A DNA stretch of 64,000 nucleotides. Origin: Pilatotrama ljubarskyi (taxonomy: Eukaryota > Basidiomycota > Agaricomycetes > Polyporales > Polyporaceae). The stretch covers positions 1 to 64,000 of the forward strand of contig MU277726.1 of assembly GCA_022385805.1 (NCBI GenBank), given 5' to 3'. Each line of letters opens with the position of its first letter. The stretch's first letter is position 1. The notes beneath the pieces were generated by a model that saw nothing but the letters and a program-made list of their open reading frames with translations, was not told the DNA's origin and did not search any database. The position numbers and the translations under genes are program-made. Shown here in pieces: positions 33,415-44,921 of the stretch.

Positions 33415-36400
33415 ATGGCCCTATACTCCTCACAGCTGTCCAAACGCTGTGAACGTGCAGGATGTGCGCTCAAGAATCACAAAGATCAAGGTCGTCTGCG
33501 ATATGCGGTGTCGGTGATCCCTGGTGCGAAGGGAAAGACACTGTGCGAGAGCTGTTGGGCGTATTATGAGCAGAAGGCAAGAGAGAATGGCGGTGAGCAA
33601 ATGAGCCATTCCTCTGATTCAATAGCCTGACTGACTTTGCCGGGCATTGATGCAGTCCTCATTGCTCAGGGAGGTGGCGACGGTGCAATCTTCACCAGCA
33701 CTGGTAGTGAGCGTCCTGGCCCATCCAAAGGCCGGATTCAGAAGGAGATAGCAGCGGCGCAGAGAGGAGGTTAGTTCCATTTCTGTGAGATCCAGCACCA
33801 AGGCTCCCATGGGGCACTGTCCGGTATGGTACTGCTGTAGTTGAGAACTCTCCGTATTCAACCTGTTCTTTTTCTTAGAAGCAGGACGTGTGAAAGCTGT
33901 CGGCCGAGGAGCTAGCAACATGATGCCACCACCAGCCCTCCCCATGTCCAGGCTTCCAGCAGTTCATGTGCCAGGTGCAGACGTCTTCCAACGTATGCGT
34001 GCGTCACTTGAGAACGTCATGAAGAACCCGAGATATGGTTATCAAGATGTACACAAAGTCTACGACGAGACCCGGCAAGCATTGCAGCTCAACGCTCACC
34101 TTGGTCGTACCACAGAGGCCCAGGAACTCATCGTTCTGAAGGCGACCATGGTTACGCTAGAGGAGGGAAAGAAGAGACCGGTTCAAGTCGGAGTACATCC
34201 CTTTCTGCAAATATGGTTGCTATACGCTCATGATGATCTTCAGACAGTTGTAGAGTCAATTCGCGATGTCCCTGTCCATATCGGAGCAAAGGACCTTAAG
34301 GCCCTGGTCTTTGTTACACTGCTTCCCCCCTTCCAGGAATGGTCCGGAGATTATCCCCTCACGATCGACGAGTGCAAGCTCCGTGACAAGGATCGCGTTC
34401 CGATCATTGTGCCTGCAGATGGGCTGGATGACTGCGATGCACTTCCTCAAGAACAATTCTTTGTGCCAACTAAGGGCGCAGCGGGGCGCACTGGGAAGGC
34501 GCGGGTATTCAAGACGAACAACAAGGGAACTGAGGTCTTCCTTGAGATTCCCTTCAAGACCTATACCAAAGCACGCCTACGTGGGCGTCGCAAGGCAGAA
34601 GGCCTCGTATGTACCTTCATCTTCTCAGCTACTCACCAAACTCACACTCATAACAGAGTTCCGGCGACGAAGAAGAAGACCTCGAAGATGACGGTGACAG
34701 GCCCGGCTTCACCAGGCACAGCGCTGACCAGAACAAAGATGCATCTGAGCAGCAAGACCAGATCGGCGGCCATGCCCCAGAGGTCCAAGTACGTTCTCTG
34801 TGCCAAACTACTCTACCAACATGAAATGTAACCCGCCTCAATAACTATCAGGAGGACGGCGTACTATCCCCAAAAGATCCTGAATCTGCCTCAAATCGGT
34901 TGCCATCCAACACAAGTGATGACAGTGACGATGAGCTCCTCCAGCGGCATCCTCTGGAGGTCTTTGCAGCCGACAATGCCAGTTTGAGGAAGCGGCAGCT
35001 GGAGCATGACAGGAGGGTATGTTGTGTCAGTCTGGTGACTCATCCTCTTTATTGTCGCTCAACCCCTTTGCAGACACCACCGAAGCAAAGCAAGCCATTG
35101 GAGTCAGATATGCTTCATTCACCCACTGCAAAAGATATTGAGCTTGCACTCCGTGGGCAGCGCGGCCCTTCACGGCCTGCTGCAATCTCACTTTGTACGT
35201 TCGCCTGATAGTCTCTACTACGTCACCAAGTTCGATTACTCAATACCTGCCCTCCAGTGACTTCCGTCGATGTTCAAGTATCTGTTCGCATATGCCCTGA
35301 CTTGACCTTCCTGGAGCTTGTACACCGCGGTGCGTCTATGCCCCTTCTTTACCACCAGGATGTACAAATTCATCGCTAACTGCACATCCAGGTGCCGCGA
35401 ACCCTGACCAGCCAATGCAGTGGTGTGCAGGGCAGCCTCCTATCAAAAGCACAGTGACGTATAGTCCAAGCAGCACGCCCAAGCTGGGCACGTTCAAGGC
35501 TACATACTTTGCTCAGGCAGCGCCGCCGTTGCCTGGCTTTCCATCCTCTGGAAGTGTCGTCATCAAGCAGTTCTATATCAGAACTGCTGACACTCCTGGT
35601 GCAAGCCTTCCGGGTCGCGCTAGTGCACCATTCAAACCAGTGATACTGCTCGCAGAAAGCGGTCAACAGATCATCGACCTGTCACGGGAGATACTGTGCA
35701 CGCAGTGGGCATCTGTGCTCATGCGACTGGTCTACGACTTCATTCGCTCGAGCAAACCTCAGTACGGTCAGCCCCCTTTCCCCATTCCTCAATTTCGCTT
35801 CGTTCGTGTGGCGCTCGCTATCGAGAGCAAGGAGTCGCATGACCGCAGAGTCTTCATGATCGAAGAACGGATCGACAAACATGACCAAGGCCCGTGGTGC
35901 AAGTACATCAACAACAACAGTGCAGTACCGCTACTGCCCCCTGGCGCTCCCGCTCGACTGCAGCATGCTACAGAGTTCCTTGTGTTCTGTCAGCATGTTC
36001 AGTACATGAAGACGAAGGGCCTAGCCTACGTCTCTGACTTCCAAGGTGCGCTCAGTCTAGTTCAGAATATCTGATATATTGAGCTAATGTCCTGTTGCAG
36101 GTGGAACAACTTTGCTCTCCGATCCACAGATCATCACGTCACCGTTTGTGTCTTGCTAGTGGCCTCTCAGATTGGTTATGTCCGACTTACAGTGCCAAAC
36201 ATTTCCAGGACTCTCACCGGGGTTTTCGGTGACGGCAATATCCAGTCCTCGTTCTCGAAGTTCATAGATGAGCATGTCTGCTCGAAGTTCTGCAAGTTCT
36301 ACTGCTTGGGTCCTCTTGTAGCCCATGGTGCGCGCTCCACTGGCAGCCAGGCTGGTACGCCTTCCAATACCCATGCTGAGGTTCGTGCTTGACCCTATAC

Positions 36401-36636
36401 TGCATGACATGCATACCTCTGTCTGAAACTCACATACCCGTGTGCAGCATCCGAGCCAAGTGCAAGGTAAAAAAGGCAAGCAACCTGCGAGGGAATGTGA
36501 ACAAGATAGGTTGAAGGGAAAGGGCAAGCAACGAGCGAGCGCAGTGGGTGGCTCAGGACTGTTCATCCCCTCTGTGTCAGAGACGTCCGATTCACAGCAG
36601 TCTATTCCTATGGACCTGGAGACAGAGCAGTCCTGA
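33415..36636 (+). CDS. alpha-type protein kinase (MHCK/eEF2K family), element cargo
   Basis: Atypical Ser/Thr kinase. The start at 33415 (MALYSSQLSKRCERAGCALK) opens a small Cys motif (CERAGC ... CESC). A basic and then acidic, disordered middle follows (SSGDEEEDLEDD). The alpha-kinase domain is in the last third: FKATYFAQAAPPLPG, VVIKQFYIRTA, RFVRVALAIES, FMIEERIDKHDQGPWCKYIN, NATP-like region HATEFLVFCQHVQYMKTKGL, AYVSDFQG|GTTLLSDPQI, and after an intron FGDGNIQSSFSKFIDEH and VCSKFCKFYC. The last match the DFQG, DPQI, FGDGN and C-x3-C zinc features of eEF2K. The C-terminal tail is basic and then Ser-rich. About ten short introns. Stop TGA is at 36634-36636. It is convergent with the integrase gene. 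Kinase lysine is likely VVIKQ. Confidence 0.82.
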
Positions 36637-37599
36637 TACTATACAACCATTGTCATTTCCTAAGTTAAATATCAGTTCTCATTGAAAGTCATCGTTGAGG
36701 GGCCAGGACAAGCGGCGTGGCAGAGTGTCGTAAGTGCCCGGTGTGCGAAGGTACGTCTCATTGGTCTTGATGTCAGATGCGGGGCCTTAATTGCTAAGCA
36801 ATTCAAATGGCATATGGGTAGTCTATAGCATCATTACAATATATATGGCTTATCGTTTGCAGAGTCTGGGCTGGGATGATGGCTTCAAATGTCACGGCAT
36901 GCTAGGAAGTGTGCGGTGCGTCCACTGTGGGTAATAGGCGCCCACTATGCGGCACCACAGACAGGCTGCTATATCTTGACTTGCACATCACATCCGGGGG
37001 CAAAGTTACTAAGCAAAACGTAGGACGTAACATTGTGCTACCACAGTCTGTCCACATTTTGAGCGGCTCACCGGCTAGGTTGGCGTGCAATTGAAGCACC
37101 AGCAGGTATTCTAAGCCTACTACTAGTAGTCCACTGCTATGTAAGCGCCGAGGCATGGTACTGTCTTCTTTCTCGGGATCATTGTCTTGTTCCTTAGCTT
37201 GAGTCTCTCCCTCAGCGTACCTGATCTGCTAACCTGTATGTATGCAATCCATAGACCTTACTTAACATAGTTCCGCTTACTGCATGTTTCTCTAAACGTC
37301 CTCCGCTAGGTCATTCAAGCTGATTTTCGCCTTGCAGATACGGTGGTTCCCTTTACTAGATTAGATTAGATTTCTTCCGCATTGGGTGATCTCACCAATG
37401 TGTCGCTCGCCGATGCCCCACGATCCCCGCCTCAGGCTTCAAAGTCACTCACCTTCACTTCCTTTCTCCTTTGAGCTCGCGATGGCTGCACACCAGTCTG
37501 GTGCGCATTCTGAGAAACATGACAAAATGCGTATATTCCCCTGGGTGAGCCTCTCAGTGACTGTGCCGCAGTTTATAGGCTCATCAAGAGGAGCAGCCG
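36637..37599. other. non-coding stretch inside the element
   Basis: AT-richer than its surroundings, with many stops in all frames. No gene or RNA seen. Confidence 0.5.
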
Positions 37600-38340
37600 C
37601 ACTCAGTCCGTCGCTCGACGGGCACACTCATACGGTCCATGAAATAAACTCTTATATGCTGGGAAGGCCTCTGTGAGCTACCTCAGCCTGACGCTTTGCA
37701 CACCTACTCATCTTTTCGCCTTCAGCAGACGATTCTCTCTCGCCGGGCGGGCACTTAGCGCATCCAGGCAGCGTCGAGGCCGTCGCTCGACGGGCACAGT
37801 CGTCGGGCCCACAAAATTAGCTCTAATACGCTGGGAATGCCTCTGTGAGTTACCACAGCCTGACGCTTTGCACACCTACTCATCTTTTCGCCTTCAGCAG
37901 ACGATTCTCTCTCGCCGGGCGGGCNNNNNNNNNNCCACAGCCTGACGCTTTGCACACCTACTCATCTTTTCGCCTTCAGCAGACGATTCTCTCTCGCCGG
38001 GCGGGCACTTAGCGCATCCAGGCAGCGTCGAGGCCGTCGCTCGACGGGCACAGTCGTCGGGCCCGCGAAATTAGTGCTGCTAGGCTTGTAAGTCATTTAC
38101 TAATTGCCATAGCCTGACGCTTTGCACACACACTCATTTTATCACCCTCAGCAGACGATTCTCTCTCGACGGACGGGCGCTTAACGCATCCAGGCAGCGT
38201 CGAGGCCGTCGCTCGACGGGCGCAGTCTTCAGGCCCACGAAATGAGCTCTAATACGCTGGAAATGCCTCTGTGAGTTACCACAGCCTGACGCTTTGCACA
38301 CCTACTCATCTCTTCGCCTTCAGCAGACGATCGTCTACGT
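37600..38340. repeat. tandem array of ~173-bp units (interrupted by gap)
   Basis: Unit starts (.)C(A/T)CAGCCTGACGCTTTGCAC at about 37,680, 37,854, 37,935, 38,107 and 38,280; spacing is 172-174 bp except across the gap. A degenerate partial copy precedes them. Each unit carries the palindrome CCGTCGCTCGACGG (37608, 37780, 38034, 38206). Copies are about 85-99 percent alike by eye. The unit broken by the N run is too short, so sequence is missing. Confidence 0.88.
37925..37934. other. 10-N assembly gap within the tandem array
   Basis: Ten N between two copies of the repeat; the flanking half-units do not add up to one unit, so the array is probably collapsed here. Confidence 0.98.
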
Positions 38341-38352
38341 CTGTAGGCACAT

Positions 38353-38377
38353 GCTGCTGCTGCTGCTACTGCTGCTG
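38353..38377. repeat. CTG/TGC microsatellite
   Basis: About eight CTG-like triplets with one interruption, directly after the tandem array. Confidence 0.8.
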
Positions 38378-38784
38378 CATTCACTCCGTCGCTCCAGAGA
38401 CACCCTCGTCATGTGCATGAAAACAACACGCCTACGCTGTGCATGTCTTTGTGGGTGAGTCATCAGAAGTGTATCGCACACGCTCCCTCCCCTCACCTTG
38501 ACCAGATGTCCTCTGTGGGGAAGCATTCACAAGCTCGCATTAGCATTCAAGCAGTCCCTGGTAAGCGGATGAGCAGACTTGGGGCGCTGAATGAAGGCTC
38601 AGGAGGGGTGAGACAAGGTACTATGTGAGCTAGAGAAACAGCGACAGGGTGCTCTCATGTCGGATGCAGCAGGTGCCACTATGTTGCTCCTCAGTGCTCT
38701 CGGTTATCCATGATGTCTCCTGATCTAGTCTGAGTCTACATGAAAGTATCGCCGTCATATGCTTAATGGACGTATCAAAGGTTA

Positions 38785-40750
38785 TTAGAAGAAACCAGGA
38801 TCCTCCCCATCATCTTCTTCGTCAGTGAACAGGCCAAATACCTCGTTCCAAGTGACCTTGCCCGCAGCACCATCACCAGTTGTGGCATGCATATTCGCAG
38901 CATCCAGCACAGCACTTGCCTGCTCTCCACCTTCTCCGACCACAGGTGCACCTTCACGGAGTTCACGCAGGCCTGGAACGAGCACAATAGGTTCTGCGAC
39001 AAGGGCCTGCTCGGCCGACGAGAGTGCACTGGCCTGGAGCTGCAACTGCACAGAGTTGGCCGATCCATCGTGCTCTCCAGCAGGAGTGAGAACACGCCCT
39101 AGAACCTGGAGATACACAACCCAGAACGTGTCTGAGGTGACCACAGGACGTCCAAGGGCTTCCAATGCTTCGACCAGTCTACCCTCGATGTCTGGGGGCA
39201 CACACTGGAAGATCGGGTGGTTGGCAGGTGCCCACTCTTCAGCCACTGCATCGAGAAGGGCAGAGGGAACCGGAATCTGGAGCACTATCAGCTCGCTCTG
39301 TACGACTTTGACAATGTCATAGACATACCTTGAAATCTCGGACGTTGAAATCTTCAGGCTTCTGAGCGATCAGATCCGGGATACCATGGGGAAGTACCTT
39401 ATGCTTGCTTGCACGGCGCGGAGTGGAGTTGAACTGTGCAGCCCAGGTGTCCAGTTCTGCTTGCAGCCACGGAATTGCGAGCCAGCGGAAGACAAAGCTA
39501 ACAGCTGGGGGTAAGCATTGATGGCCACATACTGAGAAAAGAGAGAATGTACGTCTCCAGGTCATTGTTAGGGTCATACCACCCCTGATCAACACCATAC
39601 TGAAGGGTCGCTTCGAAACCGGGCTTCCAATCACGGTTGAGTATTGACCACAGAATTTCCGGCTTGATGTTCATATGGGAACGCATCCATCGGTGTTGCA
39701 AGGTGTCGGCAAGTGAGGGATCCAGGGCATGTCGTATATAGGTATGGGCATTCGCCACACCAAAGTTCTCAGTTCCCGGATCACTCTGGGTAATGAGGGG
39801 TATAGCTGCGAGCAAGAAACAGGGTCAGGACGAAGTGACAGAATATAGACAGCCTCTGGAGCAAACTGAACGTACCACCAAGCTTACGAGCAGATTCCAG
39901 ATAATAGCTGGTGATAAGGCGAGGATTTGAGTTGTTCCACCATATCTTCAACCATTTGATTTGACCAGCGACAGGTTCTACGCAGCCATGCAGGAAGAGA
40001 TTAAAGCGTGCCCACTTGTCGTGCTGATCGAAAGTCCACATGTCGTTCACTCCAGCAGCCCAAAAACGGTGGCGTTTGAATTTACGGTGCCTGCGAGCTT
40101 TGACTGCATCAGGCTCGACCAGGTTGAGCCATTCACGGACTAGTTGGCTATGATCTGTGGTCAATAAATGAGGTCGAACAGCATAGGTCAAACTGACGCA
40201 CATCGGAGCCTGTATATTGTATGTCACACGGAGAGCATAGACCAAGCCTTGTGCTCCACGCTGCGGAAAGCGAGACTTTATAGCAAGTGCATATGGGTGG
40301 ATTGACTCGAGCGTGTGGTCTTGCTGGCGGGTTTTCTTCAAGTCCCACATTTTGCGCATGCGCTTGACTGTGGTGCCGCTTTGAAACCCACAATCAACAA
40401 ACCACTTCAATCATGTTGCTTTACTAGATGAGCCTGAGGTAGCACGTACCTAAGACCATATACAGCCGTATCGAAGTGACCGCGGCATAATTCAGCAATC
40501 TTCGCATCCATCAACCCCAGAGTGTAGTAGTAAGTCAAGGGACCCTTCAACGCGTCTTCGGGAGCTGATACACATCATGGAAGTAAGGTCTTCGTGTTCT
40601 GAAGCAGTCGAGAGGCAGTAACTTACGGCACAGCTTGTGCTGGTTCTTTTGTTTGCGGGGCGGGGCCAGTGCATCTGAGTCGACAAGCTTGAGCACCTCA
40701 TGCTCACTGTCTGTAGTGGTTCGGCTTTGAACTTCAGATTCTGGGTCCAT
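38785..40750 (-). CDS. DDE integrase-core protein, likely element recombinase
   Basis: Resembles the large family of eukaryotic integrase core domain proteins with an RNase H-fold catalytic domain. ATG 40748-40750 (MDPESEVQSRTTTDSEHEVL). N-terminal part: YYYTLGLMDAKIAELCRGHF, a helix-turn-helix-like FQSGTTVKRMRKMWDLKKTR, and RFPQRGAQGLVYALRVTY. Catalytic core: NDMWTFDQHDKWARFNLFLH (first Asp), IPLITQSDPGTENFG (second Asp) and HMNIKPEILWSILNRDW (Glu 40 residues after the second Asp). After that come WKPGFEATLQYGVDQGWYDP, RWLAIPWLQAELDTW and KVLPHGIPDLI, followed by an acidic tail ending DDGEDPGFF. Stop TAA is at 38785-38787. Six or seven introns, frames intact. Being inside inverted repeats, it is the obvious mover of the element. 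Confidence 0.85.
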
Positions 40751-41010
40751 GAGAACGGCTTGGGGACAAGCAAGGGCTAACACTCGAGCAAGGTTGCAGT
40801 ACCAGAGGGAAGGACTGATACCAGAGCCCAGTCGGCGTGGAGCACAATCTACAGTGGGAGCTTGGCAGGAGCAAGCCTTACCGAAAATCTTATCAGCAGT
40901 ACTAGATCAGCATTCCATGTCATCTAATCTATAGGACCAGTGCCCCACAACCGCAGACAGACCGTTCGAGGATGAGCAGGGTTGATCATTGCTACACAAA
41001 ATACATATGT

Positions 41011-43621
41011 TCATAGTGGTATACCAAGTGCAACCTTCCTGTCAGCGCTGAGTCGAGGTTTCTTCTTCTGTGGCATAATGTCTGCGCCGTTGTCAACATC
41101 TCGCAGGACAGCCACGGAAGATCCCACATTTTGGACTTGATCGTCGAGTGCTGCTGCATCACGTTTCCGGGAATCAGTGACTGGTGTAGATGGCTTGGTA
41201 CCCCAGCCCCCAGGGCCGCTTGCACGGCGGCTGGCAGCCTTGCGGAACCCAAGCTTGTGTCGACCATCCTTCTTCTTCTGAATGCCCGCAAGTTGACGCC
41301 GGTGGAAGTGTTCTTCTAAAACAGGACTGCCCTGACAGACTGCAAGTCTGACAAATGCACCAGTATGTCAGTGATTACGGCAACCTAGTAAAGAAGCGAA
41401 AGTGTAGCCCTTACTGCCAGTTCTTCTTGCCATTCGGACCACCGCGCTGAACCCGCAAGCCAATCGCGCAATACTCCAATGGCCCGATGGCCACCCCGCG
41501 ACCCTTGATGATGTTGATAAAGAGAGCCTTATCGAGCTCAGCAGCAGACGCTTCGCAGAACAGGCGATCACATTCTACTGCCCAGACATTCACTTGGCTC
41601 TGATCATCACGTCGGAGACATTCCTGGGCGGACAGTGGGAGCCTAAAATGATGTTTATTAGTACGGTCACACAAGACGCACATGCCTACCAGGCTCAAAA
41701 CATACCAGCAGGAGAACGGAATGAGTGACACTGGGATCACCGAGGTGATGCTCCACAGCGCCTTTTGTGAGACGACTGTAGGACATGTGTACCGCTTCGT
41801 CTCCAGGCAGGAAGCACGCATCTCTTGAGGCGACAGAAATAATCCCTGGTCATATGCAGAGATGCGAAGATTCGTGTGTGCCCGATGAAGGCCTGACATA
41901 GTAGCAGCTATGGTGAGAGCTCGATCCCAATATATGTGAGAAACACGCACCCAGTTCGCGATAATTTGCGGTCAGTGGATCATCTGGTGTAGTGGGACAT
42001 GCAGATCCTTCAGAAAGGTGCATCCAGTCTTCATCCCCAAAGATCAGATGGCCGAGCACTGGACCGCCTGCCGCACTCTTATCTGTGAGCGCAGTACGGA
42101 GGTATGTGGGCTCGAAGACGTCATATAAGCCAGCACTGGCATCCCGCAGACCCATGACAGGAATGCACGCTGGGCTATCAGCGTCGAGAACCATCTGCTC
42201 GTGGCTGGAAAGGACCCGCTGACGATAGTGTGTTCAATCATAATGGCAGACAGCGGTGCGCATGCACAAACCTCATAATCTTTCTGAAGGGCCTTCATTC
42301 GGCTTGACACGTTGACACGCTTCTTGGCATGAACGTGTAACTTGTGGGAGAAGGACTTGCGATGGTCCTGGGTTGGTGCGAGTACATAGCCGACATAAGC
42401 GTCCTCAATGAATGCACTGGCGTCGATCCACACGGGTCTTATATCAACACATGAAAGAAGGGACATAGGTAAGTGCTACGTACGGGATTTTGATATGAGC
42501 CTGGTGCGCAAACTCCCAGAACGCTTCGCAGAGGCGGGCTAGACGAGAGGGACATGCGAATAGTTCACCCTCTGTGAGGAAGACCGACAAGCCTAGCATG
42601 GTGGTACAAGATGCCACCGTAGTGTTCAGAATCAGCCTGGGGAACGGTAGCATGGACTGTTCAAGGGGACGTTCATACCTGCCATAAAGAATAGCTCTAC
42701 CACAGTATATGTACCAATACCTCCGAAGATATGTCCATACACATCACGGACAGCAGAGGTCGCGAGTGCAGTCCGAGTATGGAATCCTTCCGAAGCGACC
42801 GCATCCAGACACTCAGCGACAGCCTCTAGGAAGCCCATGTAGTCTGTGTAGACATCGATGTGGCGAACCCTGAGATTTTCCAGACCTGGAGTAATCCAGT
42901 GAGGCTACGCGGAAGCGATGACACGACGGCTATATGTCAGTATGCCGGTTTGCAGTTTCAGATAGACTTGAGCACTTACTGTCCATAACAGGTCCGCGGT
43001 GAGAAGCGCCAGGACGTACTCCTCAAAGTCCAGAGCTATAGCGACACGGAATCCGCGGGCCTAGGGGTGCATTACATGAGCACGACATGCAGCTTGGCAG
43101 TCAAACGATGATAGATAACAAAAGCAGTACGTACATTTTCGATGCAGCTCACTTGCGAGACCTCTTCGTCCCACTGTGCACGCGTATAAGGCTGCGCCGT
43201 GCAGTGAGTGAGAAGTTGTACCTATGAACGGACGTTCTTGATGAGCTCCGGGGGCAGCGGGCAAACATACTCTACAACATACCTGGAACCAGAGTTGTCC
43301 CAAGTCCAGGACAAGTGTTCGAGGTGTGCGGCGAACGTCCTGGAGCTGCAGATTTTCCAGGGATTCCAGTGGGTTGCCATCCTGGTCTCGCGGCCAGACA
43401 TACTGCTGCACACTGCAAGAGCCTCGCTTGATTGTCGAGTCTGGGCCAAGGATATATGGTAACCCCCGTCGACCTGGAGAGCTTGCCGGCAGCCTCTTCC
43501 TCTCGCTGATGGTTGCATCCACCCAGATATGCCGGAGACGTAGAGGGCACGAGGAGCAGACTGCTCTGTACCAGCGCCAAACAGTATGGTAGCAAGCGAG
43601 GACCTCAGTATATTCAGGCAT
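41011..43621 (-). CDS. unrecognised protein encoded by the element
   Basis: Start ATG 43619-43621 (MPEYTEVLACYHTVWRWYRA). Exons join in phase through at least eight GT-AG introns: LDLGQLWFQ|VQLLTHCTAQPY, IEN|ARGFRVAIALDFEEYV, LFFMAG|LILNTTVASC, VWIDASAFIEDAYVGYVLAP, VLDADSPACIPVMGLRDASA, SQKALWSITSVIPVSLIPFS, RLPLSAQECLRRDDQSQVNV and a basic C-terminal region with QLAGIQKKKDGRHKLGFRKA and nuclear-signal-like MPQKKKPRL. Stop TGA is at 41011-41013. I do not recognise the fold. It lies 260 bp upstream of the integrase gene on the same strand, so a role in mobility (DNA binding or partner of the integrase) is possible but only inferred. Confidence 0.6.
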
Positions 43622-44389
43622 GTGGAGTAGCGGAAGTCAAGAGGTTGAGAGACAGGGCAGAAGAAGTGAACGCTGTCAGCACAGGGTGGAGAAGAGAGTG
43701 GGACAGGATGATCAGTCGCTATGACTTGGCGTACGACGCGCGAGACGATGCGGCGCGTACGCGCTTGAAGGCATTAAACAATTCCACGCTCTCAGACGCG
43801 TTCAGACGCGTCGCGTCGCGTCGTGTCGCGTCGTGTCACCGTCACATGAGTACTCTGAGGCTGAGAAGCCGGCAATGCTGCAGCTCCTGAACCGTTCTAC
43901 TGCCTGCAACCTGGAATTTTTGCCTCGCAAAACACTCGTTCCGACCAATACTATCATCTCCGATCGTTGTCTAGTCTTAGTAATTTCGCCCCCGAGTTTC
44001 ACGGGCGAAGACATACGAGGAGGGCCTCGGAGAGTCATAGACGCCCACCCCGCCCCGTGAGCGCTTGCCAGACCGGCTGTCCCAGCGTACTCCACCTTTG
44101 CCGCTCTGATCCCTGCTCTCGATATCTTGCCAACAAAGTCAGCCAGCGTGAACACTGCATCGACAACTCCTCTGCCTAGGGATGCTGCATCTAAGTGCAT
44201 GTGCATGGACTTTCTTGAACCCACGGACCACGGGTTGGTCCCGCGGCAGATGGAACCTTGCATGCTTATGGTCATTCCCTCACTACAGTAAGACGTCAAT
44301 TGACAAGTGTCATCAGGAGAAAACAGGCTATATTGATTTTATCTCGGTACAAGGCCAGAGGTGGCCGGAGTCCCTTGCGCCACCATCAC
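43622..44389. other. right subterminal region of the element
   Basis: Non-coding. Contains a pentamer-like GTCGC/GTCGT run at about 43,797-43,838. Otherwise nothing seen. Confidence 0.5.
43797..43838. repeat. CGCGTCGCGTCGTG-type simple repeat
   Basis: Imperfect 5-bp repeats of GTCGC and GTCGT following two copies of CAGACGCGTT; about 550 bp inside the right end of the element. Confidence 0.75.
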
Positions 44390-44452
44390 TGTCCGGCGGG
44401 CGCTTCGCGACTTGAGCGGGCGCTTTGAGGCTGACCAGTCCGGCTTGCAGTA
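44390..44452 (-). repeat. right terminal inverted repeat, 63 bp
   Basis: Starts TGTCCGGCGGG and ends CCGGCTTGCAGTA; perfect reverse complement of 32687-32749. Confidence 0.92.
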
Positions 44453-44458
44453 GTGGTG
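44453..44458. repeat. right target site duplication GTGGTG
   Basis: GTGGTG directly after the right inverted repeat, same orientation as the left copy. Confidence 0.75.
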
Positions 44459-44921
44459 GGACTCGGTGTAGCATGTCTGTTCCCAAGCCTTGCGGCAACT
44501 GGGGTACACCAGGCCCACGCCTTGCACTGCGCTGTACAGACGGCGCTATCTTGTATGTTTCCCATAAGTATCGCTATGCGCCAAATTGATCCCTGCACCT
44601 CGGTGCAAATGAACGCGTCTAAATCCCGTGATCGCGTATATACATTCGCTGATCGTCGCGCTCTTTACGGCAATCCTCTTCATTGCCCGTCCGCGGACGA
44701 TCCCAATAGCCTGCCTTGCAGCCGTCGACGTGCTCGAGGAAAGGGCTGCTGTAAAAGTACTAGCAGCTCTCGAGCTATCTCGATTCTTGCCATAATGGCC
44801 TGCCTGGGCGAGCGTGCGAACCGAAGACGCGATAATCACCCCGCAGATGTCATGGCCCTCTTGCGCAATGCAGTCATGATGCTCTCAGCCCGCACTCGCC
44901 TCAGCCCAGCTCGGGCGCAGG

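Larger units (their letters stand above)
32687..44452. mobile_element. 11.8-kb TIR-bounded element with integrase, alpha-kinase and unknown gene
   Basis: Bounded by perfect 63-bp inverted repeats (32687-32749 and 44390-44452) and flanked by GTGGTG on both sides. Inside: an alpha-kinase gene on the plus strand (33415-36636), a ~173-bp tandem repeat array (37.6-38.3 kb), and on the minus strand an integrase-like gene (38785-40750) and an unrecognised gene (41011-43621). Perfect repeats and readable genes suggest a young, possibly active copy. Codon third positions look less G/C-biased than in the neighbouring host genes (an impression, not computed). It sits between SSU72 and a peroxiredoxin gene and breaks no gene I can see. 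True length is uncertain because of the 10-N gap in the tandem array. Confidence 0.82.

Noticed and set aside
37600..38340. Tandem array as a CRISPR
   Set aside because: Units are continuous 173-bp copies without unique spacers, in a eukaryotic genome.
32687..44452. Classification of the element as a Polinton/Maverick or a Starship
   Set aside because: No protein-primed DNA polymerase B, packaging ATPase or capsid-like gene for the former; no DUF3435 tyrosine recombinase for the latter, and the ends are inverted repeats with a 6-bp duplication.
44546..44839. Minus-strand 97-codon frame upstream of the peroxiredoxin gene
   Set aside because: No motif; lies in the promoter-side spacer and overlaps other random frames.
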